A stretch of 64,000 bases of DNA from JACDCY01 sp964350145 (GTDB taxonomy: Bacteria; Gemmatimonadota; Gemmatimonadetes; Gemmatimonadales; Gemmatimonadaceae), in assembly GCA_964350145.1 (NCBI GenBank), contig CAYGJL010000012.1:1-64000 (forward strand), read 5' to 3'. How positions within the stretch are numbered: the first letter of the stretch is position 1; each line of letters begins with the position of its first letter. A model generated the notes under the pieces. That model was not told the origin of the DNA and searched no databases. It saw only the letters and a list, made by a program, of their open reading frames with translations. Made by a program: the position numbers and the translations under genes. This document shows positions 58,589-64,000 of the stretch, one piece after another.

Positions 58589-59443
58589 ATGGCCTTTGTA
58601 GACGCAATTCGATTCGGCGGACGCAGCGCCTGGCTGCTGCTCGCCGGATTTGCCGCCGCCGCCGCGCTCAGCGCCGTGCTGGTGACGCGCACCGCGGAGC
58701 TTCGGTACGAGCGCGACGTCAACCGCATGGTCTTCAACGACAACCTCGGCGTGCTCGAGGAGGTCAGGGCGAAGATCGGGACGACCACCGACAGCCTGAA
58801 GAACGTGCTCGCGGCGGCGCCCGTCGCGGCCACCGACCAGCCGTACATCGTGATCAGCATCGCCGAGCGACAGCTCTGGTTCAAGCGCGGTCCGGAGACC
58901 CTGTTCCAGGCGCCGGTCGCGACGGGAAGCGGAAAGGAGCTCGTCAGCGGCACCAACCGGTTCCGCTTCGAGACTCCGCGCGGACGGCTCGTGGTGCGGC
59001 TGAAGGAGGTCAACCCCGCGTGGGTGCCGCCCGACTGGCACTACATCGAGCAGGCGCGGAAGCGCGGGCTCGGCGTGGTGAAGCTCTCTCGCAACGAGAG
59101 CGTCCCGACGGGCGACGGCGGGATGATCTACACCTCCGGCTCCGAGCTGGTGAAGCGCACGGCCGACGGCAGCGTCGTGTCGCTCGGCGGAGGGCGGGAG
59201 GATCGTGAGGTCGTCGCCGGCGGAAACATCATCATCCCGCCGTTCGGAACGAACGCGCGACGGTACGAGGACGTGCTCGGCACGCGGCGGCTCAACCTCG
59301 GCGACGGCTACGGGATCCACGGCACGAACAAGCCTGAGACGGTCGGCCGGGCGGTCAGCCACGGTTGCGTGCGCATGCGGAACGAGGACATCGAGCAGCT
59401 GTTCGAGATGGTCCCGGTGGGGACTCCCGTCTACATCTACTGA
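58589..59443 (+). CDS. L,D-transpeptidase (YkuD fold), membrane-anchored
   Basis: A 284-aa protein with one N-terminal membrane helix (about 13-33), a coiled region, and a YkuD domain from about residue 84. The catalytic signature is IHGTNKPETVGRAVSHGCVR, with Cys260 as nucleophile. Such enzymes make 3-3 cross-links in peptidoglycan or attach proteins to it. The ATG at 58589 follows the previous stop directly. Confidence 0.92.
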   Translation: MAFVDAIRFGGRSAWLLLAGFAAAAALSAVLVTRTAELRYERDVNRMVFNDNLGVLEEVRAKIGTTTDSLKNVLAAAPVAATDQPYIVISIAERQLWFKRGPETLFQAPVATGSGKELVSGTNRFRFETPRGRLVVRLKEVNPAWVPPDWHYIEQARKRGLGVVKLSRNESVPTGDGGMIYTSGSELVKRTADGSVVSLGGGREDREVVAGGNIIIPPFGTNARRYEDVLGTRRLNLGDGYGIHGTNKPETVGRAVSHGCVRMRNEDIEQLFEMVPVGTPVYIY

Positions 59444-59451
59444 CCGCTCTA

Positions 59452-59599
59452 ACTGCCACATAGAACTGCCAAGCTGCGAGCTGCCAGCTAGAAGCTGCGA
59501 GCTTCGAGCTGCGAACGATGTGGACATATCGTGCCGTGAAAGCTCGCAGCTGGCCGCTCCCCGCTGGCAGCTCGCAGCTTGGCAGTTCTATGTGGCAGT
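59452..59599. repeat. Complete intergenic hairpin repeat (family 2)
   Basis: The outer 37 bases at each end (from 59452 and back from 59599) are exact reverse complements, and inner segments built of gctgcgagct-like words pair further. Total length is 148 bp. The left arm begins actgccacatagaactgcc. Related sequences are at 1-41 and 15556-15625. Confidence 0.9.
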
Positions 59600-59659
59600 A
59601 AGCAGTCTCAATCGTCTTTTGTGTACCCCCCACGATCCTAACCGACTATTTTTACCAGG

Positions 59660-60700
59660 ATGTCTTTGAATACGCCCGACCGGCGCAGGACGCCCAGTCG
59701 CGCGGCCAGACGGCCGCGCTCTAATGCCAGGGAGAGCATCATCTCGCTCGTCCTGTTCGTCGTGGCTTCCGTCGGGGTCATCCAGTTCTTCGCCGGGCGC
59801 AGCGTCGCCACGTCGCCGTTTGCAGGCTTCCTGAAGCCCCGTCCCGCGATAGTCGCGAGCCCCTCGATGGACGCGTATGGGGCCAGCGGGGAAGTGAAGG
59901 TCAGGTTCGTGCTGCCGGGCCAGACGCTGGAGTATCCGCTCCAGATCCAGGGCGATCCGAGCGATCTCACGTACACCTGGATGCGGCTCGGCGACAACGT
60001 CGCCATCGCTCCGCCCAAGCCGCTGGCCGGCGCGATTCTGGACGGACCGCCGAAGCCCGGTTTCTACCGTGTCGTGCTGGTCAGGGGCAGCGAGCAACGC
60101 GTGATCGACGGACTCGCGGTCGCGGTGTTGATGCCTTTCGAGGAAAAGGTCGGCGGTGTCCTGAACGGCTACCGGATCGGTACGTATCTGAGCGAGAGGA
60201 TCGGCGGCGACCGTCCGCCGCCCGAAGGGTTCATGGAGATCATGCCCGGCGACCTCGGGCTGAGCATAACCAAGCATCTGCGCGTGCGTGATTTCGTGAC
60301 GCACGACAACCAGCAGTCGTGGCCGCGGTACGCGGCCGTGAGCCCCCGCCTGCTCGACAAGCTCGAGCTGGTCGTCGGTGAGATTCAGCGCTGGCACGGC
60401 AGCGAGGTCGCGCTGTCCCTGGACGTTCGGTCCGGGTTCCGCTCGCCCGATCACAACCGCAGGATCCGCCGCGCCGCGCGCGACAGCCGCCACCAGTACG
60501 GTGACGCCGCCGACGTCGCGATCGACGTGAACGGCGACGGAAAGTTCACCGCGTCGGACAACCAGATGCTCGGACTGGCCGTGGAGATCGTGGAGCTGAA
60601 GCATCCGCATCTCGCGGGCGGGCTCGGCATGTACTCGCGGAGCAGGACGCCGTACGTGCACATAGACGCGCGCGGGAAGAAGACTCGCTGGCGGGGCTGA
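59660..60700 (+). CDS. M15-like (YcbK/DUF882-type) peptidase, membrane-anchored
   Basis: A 346-aa protein with an Arg-rich N-terminus and a membrane helix at about residues 26-45. The middle is unassigned. The C-terminal domain shows LDVRSGFRSPDHNRRI, HQYGDAADVAIDV and TPYVHIDARG, the zinc-ligand pattern (His, Asp, His) of M15-type murein endopeptidases and D,D-carboxypeptidases. It fits with the L,D-transpeptidase before it. Confidence 0.85.
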   Translation: MSLNTPDRRRTPSRAARRPRSNARESIISLVLFVVASVGVIQFFAGRSVATSPFAGFLKPRPAIVASPSMDAYGASGEVKVRFVLPGQTLEYPLQIQGDPSDLTYTWMRLGDNVAIAPPKPLAGAILDGPPKPGFYRVVLVRGSEQRVIDGLAVAVLMPFEEKVGGVLNGYRIGTYLSERIGGDRPPPEGFMEIMPGDLGLSITKHLRVRDFVTHDNQQSWPRYAAVSPRLLDKLELVVGEIQRWHGSEVALSLDVRSGFRSPDHNRRIRRAARDSRHQYGDAADVAIDVNGDGKFTASDNQMLGLAVEIVELKHPHLAGGLGMYSRSRTPYVHIDARGKKTRWRG

Positions 60701-60712
60701 GACCACCCGGGA

Positions 60713-61063
60713 ATGAACGACATCATGCGCGAGCGGATCGTCAGAAAGCTGGAGTCGCTGCCTGATGAGCGCGTGTACGAGATCCTCGATTACATCGATT
60801 TTCTCGAGTCCAAGTATGCCCGCCGCGCCGCGCCCGCCCAGAACCCCATTCAGCGGCTGGCCGAGAACGTAGAAGACACCCTGCGGGCCGGCAAAGTCTC
60901 CGCCGGCGCCATCGCCGGAACCATGAACATCCTCAGCAAAGCGGCGGGCGTGATCAACGGCGTCGCGAACGTTGGCAAGTCTGTTGCATCGGACGTGGTC
61001 AACGTGGTGACGAAGTCGTCGTCGCCGCCGCCTGCGCAGTCGCCACCCTCAGGCGGCGAGTAG
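60713..61063 (+). CDS. Small protein of unknown function
   Basis: A 116-aa protein. The first 40 residues (KLESLPDERVYEILDYIDFL) resemble short helical regions of DUF2281-type proteins. The central part is hydrophobic-amphipathic and the end is Pro/Ser-rich. It starts 12 bp after the peptidase stop and is probably in the same operon. No function is assigned. Confidence 0.6.
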   Translation: MNDIMRERIVRKLESLPDERVYEILDYIDFLESKYARRAAPAQNPIQRLAENVEDTLRAGKVSAGAIAGTMNILSKAAGVINGVANVGKSVASDVVNVVTKSSSPPPAQSPPSGGE

Positions 61064-61102
61064 CGCATCAGCGGTGGACGGACTACCTCCCGGGAGAGCG
61101 CC

Positions 61103-61576
61103 GTGAGCACGCAAGCAGAGAGAGTAGCAGCCCGCAGGACCCAACAGAAGCGTTCGGCGCGCAAGACTGCCCGCGGGGACGAGCCGCGGCCGCGCACCGG
61201 CGCCAAGCGCGCCGTCGCCGACACCATCGCGCAGCTCCCGAACTTCCTCCGGCTGCTGTACGGGCTGGTCACCGATCGCCGCGTGAACGGCGTGGACAAG
61301 CTGCTCGTGGGAGCGGCCGTCGCGTACATCCTGATGCCGCTCGACATGGTGCCGGACTTCATTCCGTTCTTCGGGGAAGTGGACGACGTGTTCGTCCTGG
61401 TCATGTCGCTCAAGCGGCTGATCGCGAACGCGGGGCGCGCGGTCGTGCTGGACCACTGGAACGGCGACGCGGCGTCGCTGGACTCCATGAATCTTCAGCA
61501 CGTGCTGATGGCGGCAGCTTTCTTCTTGCCTCGCCGAGTTCGCCGCCGGTTGCGGGCTATTGGGAGGCCGCTGTAG
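61103..61576 (+). CDS. YkvA-family (DUF1232) membrane protein
   Basis: A 157-aa protein. The first 40 residues are basic; the DUF1232 core AAVAYILMPLDMVPDFIPFFGEVDD forms a membrane-associated segment and VFVLVMSLKRLI follows. The family is widespread and its role is unknown. GTG 61103 start. Confidence 0.85.
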   Translation: MSTQAERVAARRTQQKRSARKTARGDEPRPRTGAKRAVADTIAQLPNFLRLLYGLVTDRRVNGVDKLLVGAAVAYILMPLDMVPDFIPFFGEVDDVFVLVMSLKRLIANAGRAVVLDHWNGDAASLDSMNLQHVLMAAAFFLPRRVRRRLRAIGRPL

Positions 61577-61592
61577 CTCCAGATAGGCTGAC

Positions 61593-61691
61593 GGGGAATC
61601 CAAGTTTGGAGTGTGGCAGTTCGGAGTACGCAGTTTGGAGTCACTCCGGACTCCTAACTCCAGACTGCCACACTCCATACTTGGATTCCCC
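61593..61691. repeat. Intergenic hairpin repeat (family 3)
   Basis: The 28-base arm at 61593-61620 pairs with 61664-61691 with one mismatch. It shares the arm sequence with the element at 29152-29250. The interior has further pairing between ggagt and actcc words. Confidence 0.88.
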
Positions 61692-61746
61692 TTAGCCCCG
61701 CTCCAATGCCACTAGCGTCCCCTACGATGCCCGCGTACCTTTGGCT

Positions 61747-63320
61747 ATGGCACCCCAGACTCGTCACACAAAGCGACCCGTAGCCCCGGCACCCCCGGCG
61801 CGCGGGTCTTCGCGCATTGAAGCCCCGGAGCCCGACCAGGTCGAGACCGTGCACGAGCGCGTCCGCGCGCGCGTGGCGCTCACCTTCGACGACGTGCTCC
61901 TCACCCCGGGCCACTCCCAGGTCCATCCGCGCGACGTCTCCACCACCTCGCGCGTCACCCGCGGTATCTCGCTCAACATCCCGCTGCTGTCGGCAGCGAT
62001 GGACACGGTCTCCGAATCGGAGATGGCGATCGCGATGGCGCGCGCCGGCGGCATGGGCGTGATCCACAAGAACATGTCCATTGACCGGCAGGCGGCCGAA
62101 GTGGACCGGGTGAAGCGGTCCGAGAGCGGGATGATCCTCAATCCGATCACGCTGTCGCCGGAAGGAACGCTCCGCGAGGCGGTCGGAATGATGAACCGGT
62201 TCAAGATCTCCGGCGTTCCTATCGTGGACACGTCCGGTCAGCTCGTCGGCATCATCACCAACCGTGACATTCAGTTCCAGCGCAACCTCGACCGCCCGCT
62301 GAGTGAGGCGATGACCGCCGATGGGCTCATCACGGCACCGCTCGGCACCACGCTCGACGAAGCGGAGAGAATTCTCGGCGAGCACCGGATCGAGAAGCTG
62401 CCGGTGGTGGACAAGGACGGCCGGCTCAAGGGACTCATCACGGTCAAGGACATCCACAAGCGGCGCCAATTTCCGAACGCGAGCAAGGACAGCCACGGGC
62501 GGCTGCGCGCCGCGGCCGCGATCGGCGCGACGGACTTTCGCGACCGGGCGCGCGCGCTGGTGGACGCGGGCGTGGACGTGCTCGTGATAGACACGGCGCA
62601 CGGCCACAGCGAGGGTGTGCTGCGCGCCACGTCGGACGTACGGGAGATGTTCCCCGACGTACAGCTCGTGGTCGGCAACATCGCTACGCGGGAAGGCGCG
62701 GCCGCGCTCGTCGAGCGCGGCGTGGACGCGGTGAAGGTTGGTGTCGGCCCGGGATCCATCTGCACCACGCGGGTCGTCACCGGCGTGGGCGTGCCGCAGC
62801 TTACCGCGATCTTCGACTCGGTCGAGGGCGCGGGCGACATTCCCGTCATCGCCGACGGCGGGAGCAAGGATTCCGGCGACNNNNNNNNNNCGTCGTGGAG
62901 TCGCTCGCGGCCGGCGCGTCCACCGTGATGATGGGCTCGATGCTCGCGGGCACGGAGGAGAGCCCCGGAGAATCCATTCTCATGGAAGGGCGCCGCTTCA
63001 AGATGATCCGCGGCATGGGCAGCCTCGGCGCGATGCAGGACGGAAGCGCCGACCGCTACTTCCAGGAAGGAGAGATGTCCGCCAAGAAGCTCGTGCCGGA
63101 GGGGATCGAGGGGCGCGTACCGTACAAGGGTCCGGTTGCCGACGTGGTGTTTCAGATGGTCGGCGGACTGCGGAGCGGCATGGGATACGTCGGCGCGCGG
63201 ACGATCGAAGTCCTGCGGACCGAATCGAGATTCGTACGGGTCACCGCCGCCGGGCTGCGCGAATCGCACCCGCACGACGTGACCATTACCCGGGAAGCGC
63301 CGAACTACTCGACCACATGA
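61747..63320 (+). CDS. guaB: Inosine-5'-monophosphate dehydrogenase, with assembly gap
   Basis: Oxidises IMP to XMP, the first step to GMP. From ATG 61747 there is a 45-residue polar extension, then LTFDDVLLTPGHSQV, a CBS pair at about residues 130-250 (VDTSGQLVGIITNRDIQF, VVDKDGRLKGLITVKDIH), and the active-site loop GPGSICTTR with Cys339. Later come IRGMGSLGAMQ and the flap. Ten N at 62881-62890 break the frame between SGD and VVESLAAGAS; the residues on both sides adjoin in the family, so little or nothing is really missing. Confidence 0.93.
62881..62890. other. Assembly gap (10 N) inside guaB
   Basis: Exactly ten N, the usual placeholder length for a scaffold join. The reading frame differs by two on the two sides. 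Removing the N and one duplicated base restores a continuous IMP dehydrogenase sequence. Confidence 0.95.
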
Positions 63321-64000
63321 GCCTGTGGACCCGGAAATCCATCGGGTTGCTGCAGGCCGAGGCCGCGGGCGAAGGAATCGAGGAAAGCCAGCGGCTCCGC
63401 CGCGCGCTCGGGCCCCTGAATCTGACGACGCTCGGCATCGGCGCGATCATCGGCGCCGGGATCTTCGTGCTCACCGGGACGGCGGCGGCGCAGTACGCGG
63501 GTCCCGGGATCGTGTACTCGTTTCTGCTGGCAGGCACGGGCTGCCTGTTCGCGGCGCTGTGCTACGCCGAGTTTGCGGCGATAATTCCGATCGCGGGCAG
63601 CGCGTACACTTACGGGTACGCCACCCTCGGTGAGTTTCTCGCCTGGATCATCGGCTGGGACCTCATCCTCGAGTACCTGTTCGGCGCCGCCACGGTGGCG
63701 GTGGGATGGTCCGGCTATTTCGGCGCGTTCATGCGCGAGATTGGAGTGGATCTGCCGGGGCGACTCGCGAACTCGCCGCTCGCGTACGCCGACGGCGCAT
63801 TCACCCGCACCGGGGAAATCGTGAATCTTCCCGCCGTGTTCATCATCGCGATCATGACGGCGCTGCTGGTCATCGGGATCCGCGAATCCGCCCGGGTGAA
63901 CAATCTCATGGTGCTGGTCAAGCTCGCGATCGTGCTGCTGGTCATCGCCTTCGGATTCATGTATGTGAACCAGGCCAACTGGCACCCGTTCGTGCCGCCA
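63317..64000 (+). CDS. APC-family cationic amino-acid permease (partial, runs off the window)
   Basis: The first 228 residues of an APC-superfamily transporter. A polar N-terminus with EESQRLRRALGPLNLTTLGI leads into helix 1 (GAIIGAGIFVLTG), the substrate-site signature of these permeases. Helices 2-6 follow (for example AGTGCLFAALCYAEFAAIIP, GSAYTYGYATLGEFLAWIIG). This is the bacterial relative of the CAT transporters. ATG 63317 overlaps the guaB stop by four bases. Confidence 0.9.
   Translation, partial: MSLWTRKSIGLLQAEAAGEGIEESQRLRRALGPLNLTTLGIGAIIGAGIFVLTGTAAAQYAGPGIVYSFLLAGTGCLFAALCYAEFAAIIPIAGSAYTYGYATLGEFLAWIIGWDLILEYLFGAATVAVGWSGYFGAFMREIGVDLPGRLANSPLAYADGAFTRTGEIVNLPAVFIIAIMTALLVIGIRESARVNNLMVLVKLAIVLLVIAFGFMYVNQANWHPFVPP

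Overview
The window is a high-GC bacterial chromosome segment, probably from a metagenome assembly, since a 10-N scaffold gap sits inside guaB at 62881-62890. Several things point to a Gram-negative, most likely of the Gemmatimonadota: a beta-barrel outer-membrane protein, many short 'carboxypeptidase regulatory domain plus TonB plug' proteins, signal peptides and lipoboxes, many GTG/TTG starts and 1-4 nt gene overlaps. The phylum is an inference; no rRNA or tRNA gene is visible here.

Layout. 0.4-8.3 kb: hslV-hslU, argF, a Bcp peroxiredoxin, gcvT, a MogA/MoaB-type gene, a sigma-54 activator with a degenerate receiver, and an unknown conserved protein. 8.6-13.6 kb: an HD-GYP protein tail-to-tail with a 1031-aa BTAD/AAA/TPR regulator, then a BsuPI-like lipoprotein. 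13.9-17.2 kb: an ATP synthase half-operon (two AtpI-like membrane proteins, then a, c, b and delta) closed by a strong terminator, with an in-frame TAG in atpF. 17.3-20.9 kb: secreted proteins and lipoproteins of unknown role. 20.9-24.3 kb: a deleted ubiB-type pseudogene, a cupin, a sugar nucleotidyltransferase and an MFS transporter. 24.3-29.1 kb (minus strand): cstA, an S9 peptidase and a YbdD-type protein, which look like a peptide uptake and hydrolysis unit. 29.3-39.8 kb: a lipoprotein, a phosphoesterase and an SprT-like gene, followed by a tandemly amplified module of minus-strand secreted genes whose copies carry 3' tails of the SprT-like gene.

39.8-41.9 kb: a multi-TM protein, histidine kinase and NarL-type regulator in overlapping frames. 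42-43.2 kb: a glutaryl-CoA-dehydrogenase-like gene and terminator. 43.3-44.3 kb: a Xre/RES toxin-antitoxin pair with a readable promoter and operator. 44.5-47.5 kb: a larger plug protein and a serine hydrolase. 47.8-51.2 kb: etfB, etfA and an ETF:quinone oxidoreductase, convergent with a METTL20-type methyltransferase likely to act on EtfB. 51.2-57.2 kb (minus strand): gpmI, a beta-barrel, a PTPS/QueD enzyme, dacB, moeA and the methyltransferase in one tightly packed series. 57.2-61.6 kb: an SH3-like protein, a coiled-coil membrane protein, an L,D-transpeptidase, an M15-like peptidase and two small proteins. 61.7-64 kb: guaB and the start of an amino-acid permease that runs off the window.

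Two themes cross the window. First, long intergenic hairpins of several sequence families recur between operons. Second, a tandem duplication at 31.3-39.5 kb still shows its junctions: leader sequence of a downstream gene joined to the 3' end of the SprT-like gene. Repeated copies are decaying by start-codon loss, an internal deletion and a frameshift.
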